DNA of 64,000 bases, taken from positions 4,062,909 to 4,126,908 of the forward strand of contig NZ_QYUK01000011.1 of the NCBI RefSeq assembly GCF_003590945.1, in the 5' to 3' direction. Position 1 is the stretch's first letter, and the number at the start of each line of letters is the position of its first letter. This DNA is from Oleomonas cavernae. GTDB taxonomy: Bacteria > Pseudomonadota > Alphaproteobacteria > Zavarziniales > Zavarziniaceae. Shown here in pieces: positions 36,248 through 45,226 of this stretch. The position numbers and the translations under genes are program-made. The notes under the pieces were generated by a model. That model saw only the letters and a program-made list of their open reading frames with translations, was not told the origin of the DNA and ran no database searches.

Positions 36248-38503
36248 TCAGAAGGTGTAGGAGACGCTGAAGCCGACGTAGTCGCGGTCGAGATAGGGGT
36301 TGCGCGAACCGCCGTTGCCGCCGCCGCCGCCAAAGCTCTTGAAATAGTTGAAGTTGGCTGCCCAGTTCTCAAGGTAATTGATCTTGAGGCCGAAGTTCAG
36401 CGAGGTGACGCTCTTGGTGAAGCCGGGGTTGGGTGCCGGGGTGGTGCCGAACAGGCCGTGGGCGAAGCCGATCGACGGGGTCAGGGTCACGCCGTCCATG
36501 ACGTTGGGATAGTCCCAGAAAAACAGGCCTTGCACGCCGCCGGACCAGCGGGTGGGCGGCTTCCAGGTCGGCGGGAACTGCTCGCCCAGCGAGGTTGCCT
36601 CGATCGGCGGCAGGATCTCGATCGGGCCGGCCGCGAGCGGCCGGGTCTGGAACCCGGTGAAGCCGTTCTGACCGTAGGAGGCGTACTGGAAGCCGTCCTT
36701 CAGGTCGATATAGATGCCGCCGAACTCGACCAGGGCGAAGAGCTGGTTGGCGCCCAGGATGCTGGTAACGATATTGGTGCCACCCAGGATCTTGGTGAAA
36801 CGGATCGCAGCCTGCCAGACATCGTGCTTGAGGTCGAGGCGCAGGCTGCGGTTCGGCGTGTAGTCGTTATCGAACTGCTGGAAGCTGGTATCCAGGATCG
36901 GCGCGATGCCCGGGTTGTTGACCCCGAGCGGCGTGGGTGCCTTGGTCGCCTGGTCGATCGGCACGCCGCCGGCACCGTCGTAGGATCCGGCCAGGAAGGC
37001 CGGCTCGGAGATCCACACCGGCGCATTGTGCTTGTAGCTGATCTCGGCGTTGATCGCCACGGCCAGCGGGTCGTAGGTCGTGTTGAAGGCAAAGCCGATC
37101 ATGCTGATACCCTTGGGGTAATACATGACCAGGCGGCCGTTCTCGAGATTCTCCAGGACCGTCGAGCGCGGCGCGGTGCCGTAAGGCGGGTCGATCAAGG
37201 CGCTGGTGACCGGGCCGGTGAGGGCACCGATGATATCCTGTACCGGGCCGCCGAGCAGACCGGCCAGCGCGGAGCTCAAGCCGTTCAGCGCATCGGTCGG
37301 AAGCTGGTCCAGCAGGCTTTGCACCAGCGGCGCCGGCAGCGCCGCGAGGTTCAACTCGCCTGTACCAGGTGCATACTGCGCCGGCCCTTCGGCCCGCAGC
37401 GACGGCAGGCGCGAGGTATAGTTGACGTAGTAGAGCTGGAATTCGGTGTTGTTGAGATCCGGCGAGAAGTAACGCAGCGCGGCACCCCAGTCGTGAATGT
37501 CGGGGTCGTCTTCCTGCACGATCGGGGCATTGGCCGCCAGCATCACGCTGTTGGGATCGTCATAATCCGCCGGGTTGAGGCCGGTCCCGGTCGTATAGGA
37601 CCGGGTATCCTTGGGATCGGTGAAACTCGACGAGTATTTCACGCCGTCGCAGAAATTGTCGGTGAAGGAGAAGAAGCTGCCGCAGGGGTCGAGCTTGTAG
37701 CCCTGGAAATCGAGCTGGTAGAACGCCTCCGCCGACAGGCCCTCTGCCACTTCCAAGGTCGCAGAAATCATCGGCACCGGGATCAGGGCGTCCTTCAGTT
37801 CGGCGCCGGGCGTACGGATCTTGCTGGCATCGATCGGGTTGATGACCGAAATGCCGTTGATGGTGAACAGCGCCTCGCCCCAGTTCAGGATCTGGCTGCC
37901 GACCTTCACCGTCAGGTTGCGGTCGAACACCGTGAAGCTGCCGCCGACGTAATAGTCGAGGATCGTGGCGTCCCAGTCCGCCTTGTTGTCGGCACCGTCG
38001 GGATAGCGGCCGCTGGTGAAGACGCGCTGCTCGGGATTCCAGTCCGCCAGGTCGTTATTGGCGGCGATCGAATCGTAGAAGGCGACACCGCGCACGAAGG
38101 TGAAGAAGTTCCGCCATTTCAGGCTGAGTTCGGCCGAGGCGGTGGAGACCTGGCTGATGACGTCATATTTGTCGAAGTTCAGGTTGCCGTCGTCATTGCC
38201 GGCGGAAATCAGCTTGCCGCCGTTGTAGGTGCCGTCGCCGCTGGGGTCGGGCGTGCCGTTGTAGTAGCCGATCTGGCGCGGATCGCGGTCGCTGACGCGC
38301 ATCTGCGCGCCGGTCGACAGCGACACCAGCACCGAACCGCTGATCTCGTCGGTGAGATCGAATTCAAAAGCCGAGGCCGACGCGGCCAGGCCGAACGCGC
38401 AGGCAGCGGTCATCATCAGCCCGATGGCTCGGCGGCCGGTGGTTGCCTTGGCGAGCCGGTGTGCAACCGACTTCGCGCCAGCGCCGTTCTGCGCAATTTC
38501 CAT
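36248..38503 (-). CDS. DUF1302 outer-membrane protein, copy 1
   Basis: 751 residues. Signal peptide, then FELTDEISGS-type opening, NWGEALFTINGISVINPI, a GTAPRSTVLENLENGRL segment, FGTTPAPNPGFTKSV and the end SRNPYLDRDYVGFSVSYTF with terminal Phe, all DUF1302 features. A Leu/Gly-rich stretch of about 55 residues before GTAPRS (LSSALAGLLGG and so on) is shared only with copy 2. DUF1302 proteins are predicted beta-barrels that handle hydrophobic compounds. It has its own upstream region and leads into the YCF48-like gene. Confidence 0.9.
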   Translation of the reverse strand: MEIAQNGAGAKSVAHRLAKATTGRRAIGLMMTAACAFGLAASASAFEFDLTDEISGSVLVSLSTGAQMRVSDRDPRQIGYYNGTPDPSGDGTYNGGKLISAGNDDGNLNFDKYDVISQVSTASAELSLKWRNFFTFVRGVAFYDSIAANNDLADWNPEQRVFTSGRYPDGADNKADWDATILDYYVGGSFTVFDRNLTVKVGSQILNWGEALFTINGISVINPIDASKIRTPGAELKDALIPVPMISATLEVAEGLSAEAFYQLDFQGYKLDPCGSFFSFTDNFCDGVKYSSSFTDPKDTRSYTTGTGLNPADYDDPNSVMLAANAPIVQEDDPDIHDWGAALRYFSPDLNNTEFQLYYVNYTSRLPSLRAEGPAQYAPGTGELNLAALPAPLVQSLLDQLPTDALNGLSSALAGLLGGPVQDIIGALTGPVTSALIDPPYGTAPRSTVLENLENGRLVMYYPKGISMIGFAFNTTYDPLAVAINAEISYKHNAPVWISEPAFLAGSYDGAGGVPIDQATKAPTPLGVNNPGIAPILDTSFQQFDNDYTPNRSLRLDLKHDVWQAAIRFTKILGGTNIVTSILGANQLFALVEFGGIYIDLKDGFQYASYGQNGFTGFQTRPLAAGPIEILPPIEATSLGEQFPPTWKPPTRWSGGVQGLFFWDYPNVMDGVTLTPSIGFAHGLFGTTPAPNPGFTKSVTSLNFGLKINYLENWAANFNYFKSFGGGGGNGGSRNPYLDRDYVGFSVSYTF

Positions 38504-38811
38504 AATCGATCCCCCGGTCGGGCGCGCTGCCGCAGCTACTCGCGGCGCGTACCTCGTATAATCCCTACCCTTACTGCCGGACTTGCCGCGTTGCCGCGGT
38601 CTCAGGTGTCCGATTCTTTGTCAGTTAAATAAAATCCTGGACGGGCGCCAAGGGAAAGGCGCCTTTCTGCCCAAAACGGATGCAATTGGCTGTGATGGCC
38701 CCGGTCTCCCACACGACCGGCGCGACCCGGCCCGACGGCGCCCACGGGGGCACGGAAGCGACGAAGGGCGCGACCTGCGCCGCGCCCTTCTTGTTGCGGT
38801 GCCCGATCGGC
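38504..38811. other. Intergenic region between DUF1302 copy 1 and DUF1329 copy 1
   Basis: The 308 bp hold the leader of DUF1302 copy 1 (GATTATACG on the minus strand near 38560-38570 is a possible -10), an AT-rich TTTATTTAAC stretch near 38620-38635 and the hairpin at 38763-38790. No reading frame with coding character was seen. Confidence 0.5.
38763..38790 (-). terminator. Hairpin after DUF1329 copy 1
   Basis: GAAGGGCGCG (38763-38772) pairs exactly with CGCGCCCTTC (38781-38790), loop of eight bases. It follows the DUF1329 stop by 22 bp. There is no T-run on the minus strand, so termination would be partial or Rho-assisted. Confidence 0.45.
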
Positions 38812-40185
38812 TCAGCGGGTGCCGAGGCGGCGGATGGCGTCCGGCGTGAACTGCGACGGGTCAACATCCTGGGCGTTCAGGTTGAACTGCTTTTCCTCGT
38901 TCTTCAGGGCGAAGACGATGTAGCGGCCCGACTGCAGGTCATAGGTGACTTCCAGGGCCGAGGAGCACAGCGGCAGTTCGTAGGCGTTGGAGATCGGGCC
39001 TTCCTGGAAGCGCCAGAGCTGCTGGCGGGTGTCATAGAGGTCGACCTGGGCGATGTTCCAGCTGTCCTCGTCCATGTAGAAGACGCGGCGGCCGAAGACG
39101 TGGCGGGTGCCCTCCTTCAGCTTGGCATCGACCACCCAGGTCCGGTGCAGTTCGTAGCGGCCGAATTCCGGGTTGAGATGGCTGGGGGTCAGCAGCTCGG
39201 CATACTTAGCGTTCACCGCGTAGTTGTTATAGCCGATATAGGTTTCCTGCTTGGGCTTCAGCTCGAAATTGTAGCGGTCGGTGGCACCGTTGTACATGTC
39301 GAACTGGTCGGTGGTGGCGAGACCGTCGGTGTTATACAACGGGTTGTCGTAGGCCAGTTCCGGCGCGCGCAGGACGCGACGGGTGCCGGGATTGTAGACC
39401 CAGGCCTGGCGCGGCAGTTCCTTGGCGTTGATGGTGTCATGCACCAGCACCACGCTGCCTGCCAGGCGGGCCGGCGAGGTGGTGATGTTGATGTAGGAAA
39501 TGCCGATGTTGTTGAGCTGCTTGATATCGGTGACGTCGCCCACCGTCTTCAGGCCGGGGCCGTTGTAGTGGAGGATGCCGAAATCCTCGTTCTTGAAGAT
39601 GGTGTAGGAGCCGTCGCGGTTCACCGCGGCCGAGGCGAAATAGCGGCGGAACTTGAAGCCGCGATAGCGCAGGCGGTGGTTCCAGATCGCCTCGACGCCG
39701 TTGCTGGGGATCACGAAGGGGTTGCCCAGCAGCGCGTCGTTGAGGCCGTTCTGGTCCTCGGTCAGGGTCGCGGTGGCGGCATTCTTCTTGTTGGCCTCAT
39801 AGAGCCGCTCGGGCAGCGAGCAGGTGCGGCGGGTCTGGAAGACGCGCAGCTTGGCCGTCGGATAGGTCTTCAAGAACGCGATCTGGCCCGGCGACAGGTT
39901 GGCCTTGTACTGGTCGAGGTTCTTGCCATCGATAGTGAACTTGACCTGGTCGCTGGGGAACGGATCGACATATTTGCCGCCCGGCTTGTAGCCGGCCGGC
40001 GGTGTGGTGAGCCCGCCTTCCCAGGCCGGGATGGTGCCGTCGGCATTGCCGGCCTTGATCGCCCCCATGGGCGTCAAGTCCTTGCCCAGCCGGTCGACTT
40101 CGGCCTGCGGCGCCTTGGCGAGAGCCGCCGTACCGGCGACGCTGGCCATCATCAGGCCCGCAAGCGCGGCCATCTTGAGTGTCAT
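38812..40185 (-). CDS. DUF1329 periplasmic protein, copy 1
   Basis: 457 residues with a Sec signal (ALAGLMMASVAGTAALA) and a good AGGAGGAG site. DUF1329 markers: LTPMGAIKAGNADGTIPAWEGG, DQYKANLSPGQIAFLKTYP, NHRLRYRGFKFRR, RQAWVYNPGTRRVLRAPE, DEDSWNIAQVDLYD and the end YTPDAIRRLGTR-like FTPDAIRRLGTR. The family has a LolB/outer-membrane-lipoprotein-sorting-like fold. It lies 40 bp downstream of DUF1302 copy 2 and is co-transcribed with it. Confidence 0.92.
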   Translation of the reverse strand: MTLKMAALAGLMMASVAGTAALAKAPQAEVDRLGKDLTPMGAIKAGNADGTIPAWEGGLTTPPAGYKPGGKYVDPFPSDQVKFTIDGKNLDQYKANLSPGQIAFLKTYPTAKLRVFQTRRTCSLPERLYEANKKNAATATLTEDQNGLNDALLGNPFVIPSNGVEAIWNHRLRYRGFKFRRYFASAAVNRDGSYTIFKNEDFGILHYNGPGLKTVGDVTDIKQLNNIGISYINITTSPARLAGSVVLVHDTINAKELPRQAWVYNPGTRRVLRAPELAYDNPLYNTDGLATTDQFDMYNGATDRYNFELKPKQETYIGYNNYAVNAKYAELLTPSHLNPEFGRYELHRTWVVDAKLKEGTRHVFGRRVFYMDEDSWNIAQVDLYDTRQQLWRFQEGPISNAYELPLCSSALEVTYDLQSGRYIVFALKNEEKQFNLNAQDVDPSQFTPDAIRRLGTR

Positions 40186-40224
40186 CTTCTGTCTCCTCCT
40201 GAGTACCCTGACCCGATTTTTTCT

Positions 40225-42540
40225 TCAGAACTGATAGCTAAAGGTTACACCCATGAAGTCGCGGTCGATGTACGGGTTGCGCGAGCCGCCTTCGCCGCCG
40301 CCACCGCCCCAACTTTTGTAGTAGTTGACGATCACCGCCGTGTTGGACAGATATTCCGCCTTGAGCTGCAAATTGATCGAGTTGACGCCTTTGGTAAAGC
40401 CGGGGTGCGGCGCCGGCGTGGTACCGAACAAGCCCGCCGAAAAACCGATGGCGGGGGTAAGCGTCACGCCTGACAGAATGTCGGGGTAATCCCAGAAGAT
40501 CAAGCCCTGGACGCCCCCAGACCAGCGCGTAGGTGCTTTCCCGGTGGCGGGGAAATAGAAATCATAGTCCCCATATGGGGGTAATCCGGTGGCCATCAGG
40601 GGCGGCACCACGGTCAGGCCGCCGACGGTGAGCGGCGCGGTGCCGAAGCCGCTGTAACCGAACTGGCCGTAGGAGGCATATTTCAGATCGTCGGCCAAAT
40701 CGAAGTACAGCGCGCCGAATTCGACCAGCGCCGTCACCGAGGATGCGCCCAGCACGCTGGTGATATTGTCGGTGGAAGCGAACAGCTTGGTGAAGCGCAT
40801 GGACGCCAGCCACATGTCCTGGCGCTTGTCGAGATAGACCGTGTTGGGGCTGGCCCCCGACAGGCTGGGCGTGTCAGTTCCAGGCACGTTGACGATCGGG
40901 GCAATGCCGGGATTGGTCGCCGGCAGGCCCAGCGCCGTAATGGGTGCATTTGTCACCGGATCGACGGGTACCCCGCCCGCCGCATTGTAGGTGGTGACGA
41001 GGAAATTGGTCTCGGCGACATAGACCGGCACGTCGTGCTTGTAGGACAGCTCGAAATTGATCGCGATACCGGTCCATTCCTCCATCGTGTTGAAGGCAAA
41101 GCCCAGCATGTCGATGCCGGAGGGGTAGTATTTGTGCAGGATCGTGTTGTCGAGGTTCTCGAGCACGGCCGAGCGCGGATAGGTGCCGTAGATCCCGCCC
41201 GAACCGTTGCCGACCAGGGCGTCGACCAGCGGCTGGGCCAGCGGATCGGCCAGGGCCGCGACAATGTCCGTGACGCTGTTGCCCACCGGCGAATTGAGCA
41301 GGCCGGCGAGGGCCGAGACCAGGCCGTCGAGCTCATTCACGCCCAGGCCGTTGAGCACGCCGCCCAGCAGGGCCGGGGCGTTGGTGACCAGTTCGGTGCC
41401 GCTGACGTGGCCGGTGCCGGGCGCATCGTGCGGCACCACCGCCTTGATCGAGGGCAGGCGGCTGGTATAGCGCATGTAGTAGAACTGGAACTCGGTATTG
41501 TTGAGTTCCGGCACCAGCGCGCGGATCGCCACGCCCCAGTCGTTGACGGAGGAGGGCTCGTCGTCCTGCAGCCGCATGTTGGCCGAGACCAGTTGCGGCC
41601 CGCCCACCGAGGCCGGAAAGTCGAAATCGCTCGGATCCTGCCCGCTGCCGGCGTTGAAGGCGCGGGAATCGCCATAGTCGGTCAGGCTGGGCACGCCGGT
41701 GGCGCCGTCGCACAACGTGTCGGTGAAGGAGAAATAGCTGCCGCAGGCCTCCAGCTTGAAAGGCTCAAAGCCCCATTGATAGAAGGCTTCCAGCGAGACG
41801 CCCTGGAACAGGTCGATCGAGTTCGAGATCATGGGCACCGGGATCAGCGCGTCGCGCAGCTCGGCGCCGGGCACGCGGATCTTGCTGACGTTGATCGGGT
41901 TGATCACCGAAATGCCACCGATGGTGAACAGGGCCTCGCCCCAGTTCAGCACCTGGTTGCCGATCTTCACCAGGCCGAAATGGTCGCCGATGCTGTAATT
42001 GTAGCCGACGACGTAGTCGAGCATTTCGGCGTCGTAGCGCGCCCGGTCCTGGGCATAGGGGTTGTACTGCCCCCGGTACGGCCGCTCCTGCGGCCCGTTC
42101 ACCGCCAGGTCGTTGTTGTCGGCGATCGAATCGTAGAATGCCGTGCCCCGGGCATAGACGAAGAAATCCTGCCATTTCAGGCTGATTTCCGAGGTCACCG
42201 TGGTGATCTGGCTGATGATATCGTACTTGTCGAAATTCAGGTTGCCGTCGTCGGTGCTGCTGGCGTGGTGGGTGCCACCGTTGTAGAGGCCGACATTGCG
42301 CGGGTCGCGGTCGGCCAGGCGCATCTGGAAGCCGGTCGACAGCGAGGTGATGATCTGGCCTTCGACCTCGTCGCCAATAGTGAATTCGGCGCCGAGGGCG
42401 GGCAGGGCCAGGCACAGGGCAACCGCCGCCGTCGCCATGATGCCGCCGCGAAGCATCGGGCGCGAAAATGGCGTCATTTTTTTCGGGGCCAATTTCACCG
42501 CTGCTGCGATCCTCGGCCCACGGGCCTGTGCCTCTTCCAT
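40225..42540 (-). CDS. DUF1302 outer-membrane protein, copy 2
   Basis: 771 residues from ATG 42540, with GGAGGGG upstream; the in-frame TTG at 42558 overlaps that site. Signal peptide ends LPALGA. Motifs are FTIGDEVEGQIITSLSTGFQ, NWGEALFTIGGISVINPI, GTYPRSAVLENLDN, FGTTPAPHPGFTKGV and SRNPYIDRDFMGVTFSYQF. It shares the extra Leu/Gly-rich segment (DGLVSALAGLLNSP) with copy 1. It pairs with DUF1329 copy 1 in an operon. Confidence 0.9.
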   Translation of the reverse strand: MEEAQARGPRIAAAVKLAPKKMTPFSRPMLRGGIMATAAVALCLALPALGAEFTIGDEVEGQIITSLSTGFQMRLADRDPRNVGLYNGGTHHASSTDDGNLNFDKYDIISQITTVTSEISLKWQDFFVYARGTAFYDSIADNNDLAVNGPQERPYRGQYNPYAQDRARYDAEMLDYVVGYNYSIGDHFGLVKIGNQVLNWGEALFTIGGISVINPINVSKIRVPGAELRDALIPVPMISNSIDLFQGVSLEAFYQWGFEPFKLEACGSYFSFTDTLCDGATGVPSLTDYGDSRAFNAGSGQDPSDFDFPASVGGPQLVSANMRLQDDEPSSVNDWGVAIRALVPELNNTEFQFYYMRYTSRLPSIKAVVPHDAPGTGHVSGTELVTNAPALLGGVLNGLGVNELDGLVSALAGLLNSPVGNSVTDIVAALADPLAQPLVDALVGNGSGGIYGTYPRSAVLENLDNTILHKYYPSGIDMLGFAFNTMEEWTGIAINFELSYKHDVPVYVAETNFLVTTYNAAGGVPVDPVTNAPITALGLPATNPGIAPIVNVPGTDTPSLSGASPNTVYLDKRQDMWLASMRFTKLFASTDNITSVLGASSVTALVEFGALYFDLADDLKYASYGQFGYSGFGTAPLTVGGLTVVPPLMATGLPPYGDYDFYFPATGKAPTRWSGGVQGLIFWDYPDILSGVTLTPAIGFSAGLFGTTPAPHPGFTKGVNSINLQLKAEYLSNTAVIVNYYKSWGGGGGEGGSRNPYIDRDFMGVTFSYQF

Positions 42541-42940
42541 TCCCTGATTCCCCTCCAACGCAACCCTTTTACGGCAGGCATTTTCCGCCGGCGACGCCGG
42601 CAGGCCTGCGACTACGCCCGTACCGTCAAGAGGGGCGCGCCTTTTTTAAGGCACAACAGGGGGCGGCTGTCCCGATCAATTGAAACCGGGGCTTTCGGGA
42701 ATTGGCCCAATGCGGGGTCATCTTGCTGCGCTGCAACTGAAAAAACCCGCCGCAGAAACATGAACCAGAATCGGCGTCATCTTTTTGGGGGGTGCAAAGC
42801 CCTCTCCTCCACGGGAGGAGAGGGTGGGGTGAGGAGGTTGTAGGGCAGGGCGTCCTGCATCTCGGAGCGGCCCGGCCCACCTCCCCCAGCCCCTCCCCCC
42901 GCACGCGGGCGGAGGGGAGCAACAGCCTCAGACCCCGTCC
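42541..42940. other. Intergenic region between DUF1302 copies 2 and 3
   Basis: About 400 bp. The half next to copy 2 (42541-42780) is leader sequence with GCCGGCG-type small hairpins near 42585-42605 and no clear promoter. The other half is the family A repeat at 42801-42918. No coding frame was seen. Confidence 0.5.
42801..42918. repeat. Family A intergenic repeat, copy 4
   Basis: CCCTCTCCTCC and GGAGGAGAGGG give an 11-bp hairpin, followed by TGGGGTGAGGAGG, then CCACCTCCCCCAGCCCCTCC and GGGCGGAGGGG. The order of blocks matches copies 1 and 3. It lies 22 bp after the stop of DUF1302 copy 3 and could act as a transcription end. Confidence 0.7.
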
Positions 42941-44968
42941 TCAGAAGACATAGGAGACGGTCAGGCCGATGAAATCGCGGTCGAGCGCCGGGTTGCGCGA
43001 ACCGCCCAGGCCACCGCCGGCGCCCCAGCTCTTGAAGTACGAAATCTGCGCGGAATAGGAGCCGAGGTAGTCCGCCTTCAAGGCCAGGTACATGGAATTC
43101 ATGCTCTTGGTGAAGCCGGGATTGGGGGCGGGGGTGGAGCCGAACAGGCCGGTCTGGAAGGCGACGATCGGGGTGAGGTTGATGGGCGTGCCAAAGGCGG
43201 CGGGATAGTCGAGGATGAACAGGGTGGTGAAGCCGCCCGACCATTGGGTCGGCGGCTTCCAGGTCGCCTTCACGCGGGCGTCGCCCTGTTCGGGCAGGGA
43301 CAGGGCGGGTACCGCGGGCGCCCCGATATCGACCAGGGGATTCAGCGGCCGGGTCGAGAAGCCGGAAAAGCCGTTCTGGCCATAGGCGGCGTAATCGTAA
43401 GGCCCGTCGGGATCGATATCGACATAGATCGTCGCCGCCTCGAGCAGGGCGATGATCGAATTGGCCCCCAGGGCCGAGACGATCCAGTGGGTGGTCGGCA
43501 GGATCTTGGTGAAGCGCAGATTGGCGTTCCACAGATCGTGCGGCTCGTCGAGGTTGAGGTCGAGCGGGGGCGGCGCATCGGGGTCGAAGGGCTGGCCGTT
43601 CTCGACATAGGGCGCGATGCCGAAGGCCTGGTTAGCCAGCAGCGGGTTGCCGCCGGCGTTGTTGTAGACGGTGAAGGTCAGGACGGGTTCGGAGACCCAG
43701 ACCGGGGCATTGGTTTTCAGCGAGATTTCGCCGTTGATGGCGAGGCCAAGGCTGTCCACCGTCGTGTTGAAGCTCATGCCGTAGAGCTCGACATCGTCGG
43801 GGTAGTAGATCGTCAGCTTGCCGTGATCGAGATTGTCGAGCACGACCGAGCGGGGCGCGGTGCCAAAGCCGGGATCGGTCAGGCCGGGGATGCCGAAGAG
43901 CGTGCCCGTCGCCGGATTCTTGTAGTCGCCGAAGGCGTTGATCGACGGCAGCCGGCTTTGATAGTTGATGTAGTAGAAGCCGAATTCAGTATTGTTCAAC
44001 TCGGGCGAATAGTAGCGCAGGGCGATACCCCAGTCGTTACCTTCGGCATCGTCGTCGATGGTGGTGTCGGCCGAGATGCCGTCGTAGTTGCGGGCATTGT
44101 CCTGCGGGTTGTCGCGGCCCTTGTAGTAGGAGCGGGTGTCCTTGAAATCGGTGCCGACGCCGACGCCGCGGGTGCCGTCGCAGAACGAATCCGTGGCCGA
44201 CATGAAGGCGCCGCAGGCCTCGAGCTTGAACGGCTCGAAGCCGAAGGTGACGAAGCCTTCCAGCGACAGGCCGTCGGCCAGTTCGTAGGAGGCCCAGGCC
44301 ATGGGCACCGGGATAAGGGCATCGCGCAATTCAGCGCCGGGCACGCGGATGCGCCCGACATCGATCGGGTTGATCACCGAAATCGCGTTGATGGTGAACA
44401 GCGCCTCGCCCCAGTTCAGCACCTGGCTGCCGATCCGGACGCTGAGGTTGCGGTCGAGCACCTGGAAATTGCCCGAGACGAAATAGTCCTGCATATAGGC
44501 GTCGTAGCGGGCCTTTTCCTGGCCATCCATGGTGTAGACGCCGCGTTCGCCGCGCTCGGGCGGGCCGTTCACCGCCAGCTCGTTGTTGTCGGCGATATAG
44601 TCGTAGAAGGCCGTGCCCCGGATATAGAGCCCCAGGTTCTGCCATTTGAGATTGATCTCGCTGGTGGCGGTGCCGATCAGCGTCGTCAGGTCGTATTTGT
44701 CGAAGTTCAGGTTGCCGTCGTCATTGCCGGCGGAGGGAAAATTGCCGCCGTTGCTGATGCCGACGTTGCGCGGGTCGCGGTCCGCCATGCGGATCTGGGT
44801 GCTGACCGACAGCGAGGTGATGATGCTGCCGCTGACCTCGCCCCATTCGATGTCCAGGGCCTGCGCCGACTGTACCCCAAGGCCGGCCCCCGCGCCCAAG
44901 CCCAGGCCGACAAACAATGCCGCCAACGCGGTCGACCCGCGCGGCCCCAAGACATGACGCGACCTCAT
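42941..44968 (-). CDS. DUF1302 outer-membrane protein, copy 3
   Basis: 675 residues with GGGAGGGG upstream of the ATG. N-terminal signal ends VQSAQA. It has ISTSLSVSTQIRMADRDPRN-type opening, NWGEALFTINAISVINPI, GTAPRSVVLDNLDHGKLT, FGSTPAPNPGFTKSM and SRNPALDRDFIGLTVSYVF. The Leu/Gly-rich insert of copies 1 and 2 is missing, which explains its shorter length. It has its own palindrome and promoter (45059-45098), so it is a separate unit. Confidence 0.9.
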   Translation of the reverse strand: MRSRHVLGPRGSTALAALFVGLGLGAGAGLGVQSAQALDIEWGEVSGSIITSLSVSTQIRMADRDPRNVGISNGGNFPSAGNDDGNLNFDKYDLTTLIGTATSEINLKWQNLGLYIRGTAFYDYIADNNELAVNGPPERGERGVYTMDGQEKARYDAYMQDYFVSGNFQVLDRNLSVRIGSQVLNWGEALFTINAISVINPIDVGRIRVPGAELRDALIPVPMAWASYELADGLSLEGFVTFGFEPFKLEACGAFMSATDSFCDGTRGVGVGTDFKDTRSYYKGRDNPQDNARNYDGISADTTIDDDAEGNDWGIALRYYSPELNNTEFGFYYINYQSRLPSINAFGDYKNPATGTLFGIPGLTDPGFGTAPRSVVLDNLDHGKLTIYYPDDVELYGMSFNTTVDSLGLAINGEISLKTNAPVWVSEPVLTFTVYNNAGGNPLLANQAFGIAPYVENGQPFDPDAPPPLDLNLDEPHDLWNANLRFTKILPTTHWIVSALGANSIIALLEAATIYVDIDPDGPYDYAAYGQNGFSGFSTRPLNPLVDIGAPAVPALSLPEQGDARVKATWKPPTQWSGGFTTLFILDYPAAFGTPINLTPIVAFQTGLFGSTPAPNPGFTKSMNSMYLALKADYLGSYSAQISYFKSWGAGGGLGGSRNPALDRDFIGLTVSYVF

Positions 44969-45058
44969 GCGGACGCCCCTCCCCCCTGATCAACGCCGCG
45001 CCGATCAGTCCCGATCGGTCACGCCTGTTGAGATGCGAGTTTTCTCGCTTGTGCTGCG

Positions 45059-45098
45059 AATTTTCGGGCATGGGGGAGGATTGTCAATATTATTGACA
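45059..45098 (-). promoter_or_regulatory. Promoter and perfect palindrome upstream of DUF1302 copy 3
   Basis: TGTCAATATTATTGACA (45082-45098) is a perfect 17-bp inverted repeat. Read on the minus strand its last six bases are TTGACA, a consensus -35, with AAAATT at 45064-45059 after 17 bp as -10. A repressor bound to the palindrome would block polymerase directly. It lies about 114 bp before the ATG at 44968. Confidence 0.6.
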
Positions 45099-45171
45099 GA
45101 AGACTTGGGGGCAATTTCCGGCTATTGGCCCCGATGCGACGGCATCATGCGCCAGTGTGGCGCAGGCCTGC

Positions 45172-45206
45172 CCCAAAAGAAAACGGGCGGCCGAAGCCGC
45201 CCGTTT
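45172..45206 (-). terminator. Rho-independent terminator after DUF1329 copy 2
   Basis: On the minus strand AAACGGGCGGC and GCCGCCCGTTT form an 11-bp stem with a TTCG loop, followed by TCTTTT. It is 21 bp after the stop and cleanly ends this unit before DUF1302 copy 3. Confidence 0.88.
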
Positions 45207-45226
45207 CGTCATGACCGCGGTGACAC

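Noticed and set aside
36149-38632. 827-residue plus-strand frame over DUF1302 copy 1
   Set aside because: Antisense to a gene with signal peptide and family motifs; translation is Arg/Gly/Val rich without domain structure.
38680-44989. Long plus-strand frames over the other DUF1302 and DUF1329 genes
   Set aside because: Same artefact of third-position GC; none has a ribosome-binding site or a recognisable domain.
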